A stretch of DNA of 12,474 bases from an uncultured Collinsella sp. (GCA_905207425.1 CAJLLB010000053.1:1-12474), one strand, 5' to 3'. Positions 1-7,856 are shown, counted from the stretch's first letter. The notes: a model not told the origin generated them from the sequence alone. Numbers and translations are program-made.

Positions 1-1120
1 CCCCCTGCGCCTGCGGCAGCAGCTTGCACGGAGCCGTGAGCTGCGAGAGCGTCTCGCGCTCGGCACGAATCACTTCCATCACGCGCAGCGAGGTCATAAT
101 GCCGTCGCCCGTGCGCTCGATATCGCCAAAGATCGTATGGCCCGTCTGCTCGCCACCCAGGCTGTAGCCGCCCTCGCGCATCTTGGCATACACGTGACGG
201 TCGCCCACGCCGCTGGTCACGGCGCTCAGACCGGCAAGCTCCAGCGACTTGACCAGGCCAAAGTTGCTGGCAATCGTCGGCACCACGGTACCGCCCGAGA
301 GTCGCCCGTGCTTGTTCAGATACACGCCGCACACGTACAGGATCTGGTCGCCGTCTACCACGCGACCGCGCTCATCCACAGCCAGGCAGCGGTCGGCATC
401 GCCGTCGTAGGCAAAGCCCACGTCCAACCCCTGCTCCACCACGTGGCGCTGCAGGCGCTCCATATGCGTGGAGCCACAGTCGACGTTGATGTTAAAACCA
501 TCGGGCGCGGCATTGATCACGCGCACGTCGGCGCCGAGCGCGTCAAACACCGGCTTGGCCACCGAGGAAGCCGAGCCGTTGGCGCAGTCAATACCGATCT
601 TGACGCCCTGCAGCGAAAAGTTCGCGCTGGCGATGAGCGAAGCAATGTAGCGGTTGCGGCCCTGCATGTAATCCACCGTGGCGCCGATGTGATTGCCCGT
701 TGCCAGCGGCACCTCGCTCTTGCCATCGATATAGTCCTCGATGAGCTCCAGCACGTCCTCGTCCATCTTAAAGCCGTCGCTGTTGACGAGCTTAATGCCG
801 TTATCGCAAAACGGGTTATGGCTCGCACTGATCATGATGCCGCAATCGAAGCAGCCCTCCACGGTCTGATGCGCCACGCCCGGCGTGGGGATCACGTGCA
901 GCATATAGGCGTCCGCACCGCTCGCGACCAGGCCGCTCACCAGCGCCGCCTCAAACATATAGCTCGAGCGGCGTGTGTCCTTGCCCACGATGACGCGCGC
1001 CTTGCGCTCGCGGTTGGCGCCGTAATACCAGCCCACAAAACGGCCAATCTTATAAGCGTGCTCTACCGTCAGCCCAACGTTGGCCTCACCGCGAAAGCCG
1101 TCGGTGCCAAAGTACTTCAT
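1..1120 (-). CDS. glmM: Phosphoglucosamine mutase GlmM (3' end cut by window edge)
   Basis: Converts glucosamine-6-phosphate to glucosamine-1-phosphate, the cytoplasmic step feeding UDP-GlcNAc and hence peptidoglycan. The minus-strand translation begins MKYFGTDGFRGEANVG, the characteristic GlmM N-terminus. The phosphoserine loop SASHNP (catalytic Ser about residue 100), the metal-binding DGDADR motif and the sugar-binding GGEQTGH motif appear in family order. About 373 of the usual ~450 residues are present; the missing C-terminal phosphate-binding domain lies beyond the left edge. The ATG at 1118-1120 sits 3 nt after the stop of the upstream DUF4012 gene, so the two are probably cotranscribed and translationally coupled, with the ribosome-binding purines (AGGATAAG) inside the end of the DUF4012 gene. 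The family call is firm. The long plus-strand open frame over this gene is an antisense shadow. Confidence 0.96.
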   Translation of the reverse strand, partial: MKYFGTDGFRGEANVGLTVEHAYKIGRFVGWYYGANRERKARVIVGKDTRRSSYMFEAALVSGLVASGADAYMLHVIPTPGVAHQTVEGCFDCGIMISASHNPFCDNGIKLVNSDGFKMDEDVLELIEDYIDGKSEVPLATGNHIGATVDYMQGRNRYIASLIASANFSLQGVKIGIDCANGSASSVAKPVFDALGADVRVINAAPDGFNINVDCGSTHMERLQRHVVEQGLDVGFAYDGDADRCLAVDERGRVVDGDQILYVCGVYLNKHGRLSGGTVVPTIASNFGLVKSLELAGLSAVTSGVGDRHVYAKMREGGYSLGGEQTGHTIFGDIERTGDGIMTSLRVMEVIRAERETLSQLTAPCKLLPQAQG

Positions 1121-1123
1121 ATC

Positions 1124-3454
1124 TTACTTATCCTGTTCGAACGTTTGAGCGGTTGGCGTGGTACGAACCTTAAGCTCTTTGTGCCCAGAGTCCTTCGAAG
1201 TCGTGACCTTGTACTCGACCTTTATGTCTTGTCCAAGAAGCATGTGGACACCGCCCCATGCAACCTTCAAGCCATCGTGCGTCGCTTCGTTCATTTCGAT
1301 AGAACCGGAGCCCGAAGTCTTAATGTCCGAAATGCTGCCTCCCGCAGGAGCGTAGAGATAAAGCCTCAGCACCTCATCGTCAATATCCTGGCTAATGCCG
1401 TTATGGCCCTGGAAATAACCAGGCATCTCGGCCTTCTCCTGGGGGGTCATCGTGTTCTTGAGCGAGGTGGTCACTCGATACGTCGTCGAGCCATCGGCAT
1501 TTTCAACCGAAGAATCGATGGTGACCCGTTTATCGAGGAACCAATCCATCTTTGAATAGCTGTAGTTGTTCACATAGACGCCCAAGATCGGAGCCTCCGA
1601 CGTATCGGTTTGGAGGGCGCCCGATATTCCAAGAGCCTTCGCGGCCTTTTCCTCGTCATCGTTTCTCGAATACATGAGGATGCGACCCTCGGAAGCGCCC
1701 TTTTCGATGGCGGCAGCAATCTTAGTAATATCGCTGGATCCCAGTTCGCCCACGATCTTGTTAAAAGCTGATCCGGCAACCGCCGCAAAAATGGCATCCT
1801 GTTCCTCTACCGGGTAATTCCAATAAATATCGTGCAGCAGCACCTTTGCAGCGTTGCTTCCATCAACGACGGTGCCATCAGGAAGCTGTGTACCGCCTAC
1901 AATGCCGAGCATATACTGCAAAAATACCGGATCGACTGCGAATACGCCGTCGATGTCATCTCCGACAATGGCCTTCTGCATATCGCTGGCAAGCTGAGCC
2001 GCACGCGGATAATCAGGCGTCATCGTAACGTCGCCCATCGTGTATCCGAGCGTGTTGAATCCGGTCAGGCCCCATCCGGTCGTGAACAAGTTTGCCTCTT
2101 CATCGGTGATGGGAAGCGGGCTCAAAGGCTCTTTCATCATGTCGACTTTGACAAAATCGCCCAGTTCGAGCTTACCGTCAGTCACCGACATCACGCCGCG
2201 AGAACCGGGGAAACCGCCGCAGGCGCGGATCTCGACATTGCTCATCGCGAGCACAAGATAATGACGCGTCTGGCCGTTGGCGCCGAGCATCTGGGGAAGG
2301 ATGGGGGCGACCTTCTCCGCCGCGTCAACCGCGCCGTTGAGGGTGGCAAAGCCGTCCTTGGCCTTATCGACCAGCTCGGTCACCTGGGAAATATGAGTAT
2401 CGCCAATGCCCTGGATCTTCTCATTGGCGCTCTTGAACACCTTCGAGCTGCTGGAAAGCGAATCGGCGACCGCCTGCAGCGCGGACACGTTAATCATGCC
2501 GTCCTGGAACAGCTTGCCGGGCGTGGCCTGCGAAAGGTTGTCGGCCATGGGAACCAGCGCGTTGCTCGAGACATCGGACAGGGCATCAATCATGGTGCGG
2601 GCTGCGTTGATGTCACTGCCATACACCGGGATAAACGAAGCCGCCGTCCACAGCGGGCTCGAGGTCTCCGCCTTCATGCTGTCGCAGAGTTCATCGATCT
2701 TCTTCGCGTCGTCAGGCAGCGTCGAAAAATCGCCTGACGTGACCTTGTCCTTAAGGCCACCGACGATCTCGACAGCCTCCTTCGCTTCGCTCTTTACGGT
2801 CTTTGCCGAGTTAAGCAGCATAAAGCCGCTTGCGCCAAGCGCAACGAGAAGCACCGCGACTACAGCGGCAATAATGGCGCCGGTGTGACACTTTTTGCGC
2901 TCGCCCTTGCGATGGCGATGACGGACCAGACCGTCAGAGGTCGAACTCGACGAAGCGTCGCTACCGTAGTTCAAGCCAAAATCGTAATAATCTTCCTTGG
3001 AACCCGAGCCCGCAAACTCGGCACCGCTATCATCCAGGCGGGCGAACGTGCCAGTCTCGGAGGCGCCGGTGTAAATCGTGCCAAGGTTACCCGTAAGCCC
3101 CGCGCCACCGGCAGAGGGAGTATTGTTGGCGGCCTTGCCGGCATTAACGTTGCCGGCGGCATTCGCGGCGTTGGCAGCATCTGCGTTGTTCGCGGGTACC
3201 GAAGGAGCCCCGCTCGGCTGCGACGTGGAGGTTGCACCGCCCGCAAAGACATTCCCTCTTGCACGGCCGGTCTTTTTTGCCTTTTGAGACTGCTCGTACA
3301 GAGCGGTAAACATCGCTGTCTCGCCCGGGGACACGCGCTTACCGGAACCGCCCTGTCCAGCGCCGCCCGGCGTGCCGGCCTTACCAGCCCCGTTCGGACG
3401 CGGCGGAACTGCAGGGCGACCGCTATCGCTGCCCTTAAAGTGATTACCAGCCAT
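1124..3454 (-). CDS. DUF4012 domain membrane protein with low-complexity N-terminus
   Basis: A 776-residue protein of unknown biochemical function. Residues ~1-185 are a Gly/Ala/Asn/Ser-rich, disordered-looking cytoplasmic segment, ending in a basic stretch (RHRHRKGERKK). One membrane helix follows at about 192-214 (GAIIAAVVAVLLVALGASGF), then a large extracytoplasmic region that I recognise as DUF4012, including the typical block around RHYLVLAMSNVEIRACGGF. The domain is common in Actinobacteria and sometimes lies near surface-polysaccharide genes; its role is not established. I place the start at the ATG at 3452-3454 because GAGGAT (3461-3466) lies 6 nt upstream; a longer reading would add nine residues (MRLNCEDFF) that contain this ribosome-binding site. 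glmM follows after 3 nt, suggesting a cell-envelope role. No catalytic motif was recognised. Confidence 0.85.
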   Translation of the reverse strand: MAGNHFKGSDSGRPAVPPRPNGAGKAGTPGGAGQGGSGKRVSPGETAMFTALYEQSQKAKKTGRARGNVFAGGATSTSQPSGAPSVPANNADAANAANAAGNVNAGKAANNTPSAGGAGLTGNLGTIYTGASETGTFARLDDSGAEFAGSGSKEDYYDFGLNYGSDASSSSTSDGLVRHRHRKGERKKCHTGAIIAAVVAVLLVALGASGFMLLNSAKTVKSEAKEAVEIVGGLKDKVTSGDFSTLPDDAKKIDELCDSMKAETSSPLWTAASFIPVYGSDINAARTMIDALSDVSSNALVPMADNLSQATPGKLFQDGMINVSALQAVADSLSSSSKVFKSANEKIQGIGDTHISQVTELVDKAKDGFATLNGAVDAAEKVAPILPQMLGANGQTRHYLVLAMSNVEIRACGGFPGSRGVMSVTDGKLELGDFVKVDMMKEPLSPLPITDEEANLFTTGWGLTGFNTLGYTMGDVTMTPDYPRAAQLASDMQKAIVGDDIDGVFAVDPVFLQYMLGIVGGTQLPDGTVVDGSNAAKVLLHDIYWNYPVEEQDAIFAAVAGSAFNKIVGELGSSDITKIAAAIEKGASEGRILMYSRNDDEEKAAKALGISGALQTDTSEAPILGVYVNNYSYSKMDWFLDKRVTIDSSVENADGSTTYRVTTSLKNTMTPQEKAEMPGYFQGHNGISQDIDDEVLRLYLYAPAGGSISDIKTSGSGSIEMNEATHDGLKVAWGGVHMLLGQDIKVEYKVTTSKDSGHKELKVRTTPTAQTFEQDK

Positions 3455-3490
3455 AAAGAAATCCTCGCAATTGAGTCGCAATGAAAAAGT

Positions 3491-3512
3491 CCATAACGTT
3501 ACTAGTTTATGG
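3491..3512. repeat. Short inverted repeat upstream of the DUF4012 gene
   Basis: CCATAA and TTATGG flank a 10-nt spacer (with internal ACTAGT) about 37 bp upstream of the DUF4012 start. It lies where an operator or promoter for the DUF4012-glmM pair would be, but six-base arms can occur by chance and I cannot place convincing -35/-10 boxes around it. Confidence 0.25.
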
Positions 3513-3603
3513 CATTTTGAGCATCGACAGCTAAACTCCAGACACGGACATCAATTGGCGAAAATGCGGCACAACACCTTTTCCGTCTTGGCGGCGGCGC
3601 CAG

Positions 3604-4626
3604 CTACACCGTGAGGAACATCATCACGATGATCATGGCAAAGCCGATAAGGTCGGTCGGCAAAAACACCGTGCCCAGCATAACGGCGCTGGTGATGGTC
3701 GCCGAAACCGGCTCCACAGTTCCGATGAGGCTCGCACGCACCGAGCCGATGTCCTTAACGCCCTGCATATAGAGCATGTAAGCAAAAAACGAGCCGATAA
3801 CCACGAACACCGCGAGCGCCTCGATGCCGGCAGCGTCGAGCGCCGGCATATGCGCCCAGGGCTGCACGAAGGCACATGAGACCACGCCCGCCGTGAGCAT
3901 TGCCGAACCCGTGACGATGGGGCTGCCGTATTCGGGCAGAATCTTGGCGGGAATCACCGCCATGCAGGTGGCGCTGACCGCACACATAAGGCCTGCGACC
4001 AGGCCAAGCGGCGATATGCTCAGGCTGGTCGGGTCGCCGCCGGTAGCAATTAAAAAGGTGCCGCCCAGGGCCAGCCCAATGCCAACGGTCTCACGCACGC
4101 GAGGCATGCGATGGTCGATCACGCAGGTGTAGCCCATAATGATGACCAGTTGCAGGCACTGGAGCACCGTCGCGGTTCCGGCGTTCGTCAGGCGCACGGC
4201 CGAAAGATAGCAAAACTGGTTGAACAGCAGGCCAAAAGCGGTAAAGAGCAGCAGCTGCTTGCGATCAGCGGGCGTCGTCCAAAGCTTGACCAGGCGTGCG
4301 CGGTCGCGCGTGACAACCACAGCCATAAAGAGCAGGCCGGCGAGAATCTGACGCACGCTCATAAGCCACAGCGTATCGACATGGTAGGTATCGAACAAAA
4401 AACTCGCGCTGGTGCCCGAGAAGCCCCAAAACGAACCGCCCACCAGCGTAGCCAAGACGCCCGTGATCATCTTGCGCGTCGAAGCGCTGTTCAGGCGGTC
4501 GCGCCATGCGCGACGGGTGTTGCGGCTGAGCTCGTCGGTGCCCTCGGGCACATCAATGTTCGATATATCGGTCATCGGCACCGAAGCCCCTGCGCCTTCG
4601 ACCTGCTCGACACACTCTTTGCTCAT
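3604..4626 (-). CDS. EamA/DMT-superfamily transporter
   Basis: A 340-residue polytopic inner-membrane protein. After a ~55-residue hydrophilic N-terminus there are about ten hydrophobic segments in two halves, the 5+5 helix duplication typical of EamA (drug/metabolite transporter) carriers. Recognisable pieces are GVLATLVGGSFWGFSG at the first helix, the first-repeat end LALGGTFLIAT, and a second-repeat segment GSVRASLIGTVEPVSATITS, matching the conserved EamA pattern of a helix ending in 'EPV'. The start at 4624-4626 (MSKECVEQ) has GGGGGAG at 4631-4637, 4 nt upstream, slightly close; an in-frame ATG near 4572 is an alternative. The longer open frame up to 4833 has no protein-like N-terminus. 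Substrate cannot be told from sequence; family members export amino acids or other metabolites. It appears monocistronic. Confidence 0.9.
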   Translation of the reverse strand: MSKECVEQVEGAGASVPMTDISNIDVPEGTDELSRNTRRAWRDRLNSASTRKMITGVLATLVGGSFWGFSGTSASFLFDTYHVDTLWLMSVRQILAGLLFMAVVVTRDRARLVKLWTTPADRKQLLLFTAFGLLFNQFCYLSAVRLTNAGTATVLQCLQLVIIMGYTCVIDHRMPRVRETVGIGLALGGTFLIATGGDPTSLSISPLGLVAGLMCAVSATCMAVIPAKILPEYGSPIVTGSAMLTAGVVSCAFVQPWAHMPALDAAGIEALAVFVVIGSFFAYMLYMQGVKDIGSVRASLIGTVEPVSATITSAVMLGTVFLPTDLIGFAMIIVMMFLTV

Positions 4627-4695
4627 TCCACTCCCCCGAAACAGTCTGGAAACAATTCGGCTTACCTTACCACGGCAAAGGCACCAGCTGGAGGC

Positions 4696-4718
4696 TTGTC
4701 CGCTTATCGGTAGGACAA
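4696..4718. repeat. Inverted repeat upstream of the EamA gene (possible operator)
   Basis: TTGTCC and GGACAA are separated by 11 nt, about 70 bp upstream of the transporter start on the minus strand. Position and symmetry would suit a regulator-binding site, but the arms are short and no regulator gene is adjacent. The rest of 4627-4857 holds no convincing gene on either strand. Confidence 0.25.
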
Positions 4719-4857
4719 TTCCGCAGGCGTCTTTCCATAGCTCGATACCGCAATGGCCTTGCATTATGCGACAGCCAAATCGCGGCAGCAGGCTCTTTTG
4801 AAATGGATGCGACAAAGCCCCCGAATTCCACAATGTAAGCGATTTTTAAAAATGTTC

Positions 4858-4886
4858 TTGCCACCGAGTTCAGGCTCCGTTATATT
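4858..4886 (+). promoter_or_regulatory. Sigma-70-type promoter of the tRNA-Val gene
   Basis: The -35 element TTGCCA (4858-4863) and the -10 element TATATT (4881-4886) are separated by exactly 17 bp. Transcription would begin near 4893, leaving a ~23-nt 5' leader before the mature tRNA at 4916. The distance and strength are what a stand-alone tRNA unit needs. Confidence 0.75.
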
Positions 4887-4915
4887 ATCCCTTGCGCGCT
4901 TGCGCACCCTTGATC

Positions 4916-4990
4916 GGGCGTTTAGCTCAGGGGGAGAGCGCTTCCCTGACACGGAAGAGGTCAGAAGTTCAAATCTTCTAACGCCCACCA
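4916..4990 (+). tRNA. tRNA-Val (anticodon GAC), CCA encoded
   Basis: A complete cloverleaf can be folded by eye: acceptor GGGCGTT/AACGCCC (7 bp), D stem GCTC/GAGC, anticodon stem CTTCC/GGAAG with loop CTGACAC giving anticodon GAC (reads GUC/GUU, valine), variable loop AGGTC, and T stem AGAAG/CTTCT with loop TTCAAAT. Discriminator A73 is followed directly by an encoded CCA at 4988-4990. It is a single-gene unit between its own promoter and terminator. Confidence 0.97.
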
Positions 4991-4998
4991 AATGTTCG

Positions 4999-5035
4999 CA
5001 GCTCAGAGGCTATGTCCTCTGGGCTGTTTTGTTTT
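4999..5035 (+). terminator. Intrinsic terminator of the tRNA-Val unit
   Basis: An 11-bp stem (CAGCTCAGAGG at 4999-5009 with CCTCTGGGCTG at 5016-5026, one T-G wobble) with a 6-nt loop is followed by TTTTGTTTT. It lies 9 nt after the tRNA CCA end and is a textbook Rho-independent terminator on the plus strand. Confidence 0.93.
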
Positions 5036-5336
5036 ACCACCAAGCACGCCGCCAAATAAGCCACCAAATATTGATCCAAGGTCTGTACGCGATGGTCTTC
5101 GCATCCCATAGAGGTGCCGGCAGATTGCATACGTCCTGGCCGACCGTGACCGCAACATGTTGGTCAAGCATAATCTTTTGGATTCTTTTGGCGTGAGCGG
5201 CTTGGTTTTGGTAGGATTTGTCAGCGGCTTGACTAAGGGGGTTTTATAACTGCCATGCAGGTAGCCGTGTTGGTAACGTTTTACCGACTTGTCAAATACC
5301 CCTCATTTATAATGCGTCTGCAAAATGACTAATTGC
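5036..5336. other. Intergenic stretch with no supported gene
   Basis: About 300 nt between the tRNA terminator and the nrdD control region. Short open frames here have no credible ribosome-binding site. Visible items are a short hairpin (GTTGGTAA/TTACCGAC around CGTT, 5269-5288), an isolated TATAAT at 5308-5313 whose nearest TTGTCA is only 13 bp upstream, a repeated AGCGGCTTG near 5200 and 5223, and a CCACCAAAT at 5061-5069 that copies the bases at the end of the tRNA (4985-4993). None is strong enough for a functional call. Confidence 0.5.
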
Positions 5337-5350
5337 TTTGACCTGCTGAA

Positions 5351-5366
5351 ACACTATATGTTGTGT
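5351..5366. promoter_or_regulatory. NrdR box 1 upstream of nrdD
   Basis: ACACTATATGTTGTGT matches the established NrdR consensus (acaCwAtATaTwGtgt) at 15 of 16 positions. NrdR is the ATP-cone, zinc-finger repressor of ribonucleotide reductase operons. The site lies 257 bp upstream of the nrdD start and directly precedes the proposed -35 element, so binding would be expected to repress. The nrdR gene itself is not in this window. Confidence 0.85.
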
Positions 5367-5396
5367 TTGACCTAAAAAAAGAATACAGGATATAGA
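5367..5396 (+). promoter_or_regulatory. Probable nrdD promoter between/over the NrdR boxes
   Basis: TTGACC (5367-5372) begins immediately after NrdR box 1, and TATAGA (5391-5396) follows after 18 bp inside the second box. The arrangement fits repression by NrdR. The -10 is only a 4/6 match; TATGAT at 5410-5415 is an alternative -10 without an obvious -35, and a second TTGACC at 5338-5343 has no good -10 at 17 bp. The exact start of transcription is therefore uncertain. Confidence 0.5.
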
Positions 5397-5398
5397 TG
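5383..5398. promoter_or_regulatory. Degenerate NrdR box 2
   Basis: ATACAGGATATAGATG matches the NrdR consensus at about 10 of 16 positions. It begins 32 bp after box 1 (16-bp gap), the three-helical-turn spacing typical of paired NrdR boxes, and that spacing is the main reason for calling it. Alone it would not be convincing. Confidence 0.5.
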
Positions 5399-5402
5399 CC
5401 TC

Positions 5403-5622
5403 TTTGTCGTATGATAGATGGCGGACAGAGAACGAGAACCTTATTCGCCCCATTTGGATAGATCTTCGAGCCCCTTGATTGGCTGCGAGGATTGTCCGCA
5501 TGAGGGCCTATGGTTATCGAGAACACAGATTGCGCGACGGCGCCGCAAGACAGGGGCAAGCCCTGCCGGGTATCGTTTGGCTCTGAAGCGCGATGAGGCT
5601 ACGATGCGAAAGAGGCAAGAGG
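5403..5622 (+). other. Long nrdD 5' leader, possibly structured
   Basis: About 200 nt separate the proposed promoter from the nrdD start. GCGGACA (5421-5427) can pair perfectly with TGTCCGC (5493-5499), enclosing a smaller AGCC/GGCT hairpin near 5470-5485. Further on, CAGGG/CCCTG closes a GCAAG loop (5551-5565). I could not match it to cobalamin, THF, ZTP, c-di-GMP or other riboswitch consensus patterns from memory. An 81-codon open frame (5418-5663) overlaps it but looks non-coding. Confidence 0.35.
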
Positions 5623-7845
5623 ATGAAGATCATCAAGCGCAGCGGCACCGAGGTTGTCTTTGACATCGATAAGATCGTCAATGCCATCCGTGCCGCAAAC
5701 TTGGAGGTCGAGGAGAGCTCTCGTCTTACCGACCGCCAGGTGGTTTACGCGGCACAAAACGTCGCCGAGGCATGCGAGAACGCGGGCCACACTGTTTCGG
5801 TCGAGGAGATTCAGGATTTGGTCGAGGACGAGATCATGCGTCTCGACTGCTACGAGGTTGCCCGCCACTACATCATCTATCGCTATGTTCAGAGCCTGAA
5901 GCGCCAGAAGAACACGACCGATGACAAGATCCTGTCGCTGATCGAGTGCAACAACGAAGAGGTTAAGCAGGAGAACTCCAACAAGAACCCGACCGTCAAT
6001 TCCGTTCAGCGTGACTACATGGCCGGCGAGATCTCCAAGGACCTGACCCAGCGTGTGCTGCTGCCCCAGGAGATTGTGGATGCTCACAATGAGGGTCTGA
6101 TTCACTTCCATGATTCGGACTACTTTGCCCAGCACATGCATAACTGCGACCTGGTGAACCTGGAGGATATGCTCCAGAACGGTACTGTTATTTCGGGCAC
6201 GCTGATCGAGAAGCCGCACAGCTTCTCGACTGCCTGCAACATCGCGACGCAGATCATCGCTCAGGTTGCTTCCTCCCAGTACGGTGGCCAGTCGATTTCG
6301 CTGACCCATCTTGCCCCGTTCGTCGAGGTGAGCCGTCAAAAGATTCGCGGCGAGGTCGCCCGCGAGCTCGAGGAGCTTGGCGTTTCCGCATCTCCCGAAA
6401 AGGTCCGCGAGGTTGTTGAGGACCGCCTGCGTGACGAGATCCGTCGCGGCGTTCAGACGATTCAGTATCAGGTCGTGACCCTTATGACCACGAATGGCCA
6501 GGCGCCGTTCGTGACGGTCTTTATGTATCTCAATGAGGCCCGTACGCCCCAGGAGAAGCACGACCTTGCCATGATTGTGGAGGAGACGCTTCGTCAGCGC
6601 TATGAGGGCGTTAAGAATGAAGCCGGCGTGTGGATCACCCCGGCGTTCCCCAAGCTCATCTACGTGCTCGAGGACGATAACGTTCACGAGAATTCCCCGT
6701 ACTTCTACCTGACCCAGCTGGCTGCTAAGTGCACCGCCAAGCGCATGGTGCCCGACTACATCTCCGAGAAGAAGATGCGCGAGCTCAAGCTGTCGAAGGG
6801 CGAGACCGCGGGCAACGGCGACTGCTATACCTGCATGGGTTGCCGCAGCTTCCTGACGCCCGACCGCTCCGGTAACGGATTTAACAACGTGGCCAACGCG
6901 CTGAACTATGACCCGAACAAGCCCAAGTACTACGGTCGCTTTAACCAGGGCGTTGTGACCATCAACCTGCCCGATGTCGCGCTGAGCTCGCATCAGGACA
7001 TGGATAAGTTCTGGAAGATCTTCGACGAGCGCCTTGAGCTGTGCCACCGCGCCCTGCTGTGCCGTCATGAGCGTCTGATGGGTACGCTTTCGGATGCCGC
7101 ACCGATTCTTTGGCAGTACGGTGCCCTCGCCCGCCTGAAGAAGGGCGAGACGATCGACAAGCTGCTCGTGGGCGGTTACTCCACCATTAGTCTGGGTTAT
7201 GCCGGCCTGTATGAGTGCGTCAAGTACATGACGGGCCACAGCCACACCGAGAAGGAGGGCACGCCCTTTGCCATGGCCGTCATGCAGCGCATGAACGACA
7301 AGTGCGCGGAGTGGAAGGCTGCAAGCGACATCGATTTCTCGCTGTACGGCACGCCGTTGGAGTCGACGACCTACAAGTTCGCCAAGTGCCTGCAGCGCCG
7401 TTTTGGCATTATCCCGGGCGTGACGGACAAGGGCTACATTACCAACAGCTACCACGTCCACGTGTCCGAGGAGATCGACGCATTCGACAAGCTCAAGTTC
7501 GAGGGTATGTTCCAGCAGCTTTCGCCGGGCGGTGCCATCTCCTACGTCGAGGTTCCCAACATGCAGGACAACCTCAAGGCTGTCATTCGCGTGATGCAGT
7601 ACATCTACGACAACATCATGTACGCCGAGCTCAACACCAAGAGCGATTATTGCCAGGTGTGCGGTTACGACGGCGAGATCAAGATTGTCGAGGATGACGG
7701 CAAGCTGGTGTGGGAGTGCCCCAATTGCGGCAATCGTGACCAGGAGAAGATGAACGTCGCCCGTCGCACGTGCGGTTACATCGGTACCCAGTTCTGGAAC
7801 CAGGGTCGAACCGAGGAGATCCGCGACCGCGTGCTGCATCTCTAA
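5623..7845 (+). CDS. nrdD: Anaerobic (class III) ribonucleoside-triphosphate reductase
   Basis: Reduces ribonucleoside triphosphates to dNTPs under anaerobic conditions using a glycyl radical installed by NrdG. The 740-residue protein starts with an ATP-cone regulatory domain (~1-95, MKIIKRSGTEVVFDIDKIVN). The catalytic barrel contains C401-YTC-MGC407-RSFL; by comparison with known enzymes C407 in the MGCRSFL motif is the likely thiyl residue. A C-terminal zinc site is formed by C677/C680 and C699/C702. The glycyl-radical loop is RRTCGYIGTQFWNQGR, with G718 the probable radical site. Length and motifs are complete. I chose the ATG at 5623 because AAAGAGG (5609-5615) lies 7 nt upstream and the ATP cone starts there; the ATG at 5593 would add ten unrelated residues. 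nrdG follows after a 426-nt gap containing two palindromes. Confidence 0.97.
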   Translation: MKIIKRSGTEVVFDIDKIVNAIRAANLEVEESSRLTDRQVVYAAQNVAEACENAGHTVSVEEIQDLVEDEIMRLDCYEVARHYIIYRYVQSLKRQKNTTDDKILSLIECNNEEVKQENSNKNPTVNSVQRDYMAGEISKDLTQRVLLPQEIVDAHNEGLIHFHDSDYFAQHMHNCDLVNLEDMLQNGTVISGTLIEKPHSFSTACNIATQIIAQVASSQYGGQSISLTHLAPFVEVSRQKIRGEVARELEELGVSASPEKVREVVEDRLRDEIRRGVQTIQYQVVTLMTTNGQAPFVTVFMYLNEARTPQEKHDLAMIVEETLRQRYEGVKNEAGVWITPAFPKLIYVLEDDNVHENSPYFYLTQLAAKCTAKRMVPDYISEKKMRELKLSKGETAGNGDCYTCMGCRSFLTPDRSGNGFNNVANALNYDPNKPKYYGRFNQGVVTINLPDVALSSHQDMDKFWKIFDERLELCHRALLCRHERLMGTLSDAAPILWQYGALARLKKGETIDKLLVGGYSTISLGYAGLYECVKYMTGHSHTEKEGTPFAMAVMQRMNDKCAEWKAASDIDFSLYGTPLESTTYKFAKCLQRRFGIIPGVTDKGYITNSYHVHVSEEIDAFDKLKFEGMFQQLSPGGAISYVEVPNMQDNLKAVIRVMQYIYDNIMYAELNTKSDYCQVCGYDGEIKIVEDDGKLVWECPNCGNRDQEKMNVARRTCGYIGTQFWNQGRTEEIRDRVLHL

Positions 7846-7856
7846 TAACCATCCCA

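Noticed and set aside
137..1555. 472-codon plus-strand frame over glmM and the DUF4012 gene
   Set aside because: It crosses the boundary between two clear minus-strand genes and its product is Ala/His/Arg-rich low-quality sequence, an antisense shadow.
1832..2737. 301-codon plus-strand frame inside the DUF4012 gene
   Set aside because: No ribosome-binding site or recognisable domain; antisense shadow of a well-supported gene.
4627..4833. N-terminal extension of the EamA transporter to 4833
   Set aside because: The added residues are Cys/Ser-rich, unlike the family, and a ribosome-binding site precedes the 4626 start.
5164..5250. Short frame with a hydrophobic C-terminus (MLVKHNLLDSFGVSG...), considered as a small membrane peptide
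   Set aside because: No ribosome-binding site, no promoter pair and no homologue I recognise.
5289..5313. TTGTCA...TATAAT considered as the nrdD promoter
   Set aside because: The -10 is perfect but the spacer is only 13 bp, and it lies upstream of the NrdR boxes where repression would be less direct.
5418..5663. 81-codon frame overlapping the nrdD start
   Set aside because: It runs into nrdD in another frame, has no credible ribosome-binding site and an Arg-rich, unstructured translation.
5599..7839. 746-codon open frame antisense to nrdD
   Set aside because: It mirrors nrdD, whose codon usage avoids the triplets that would read as stops on the other strand. The translation is Leu/Val/His-rich without domains, whereas the sense frame has every NrdD motif.
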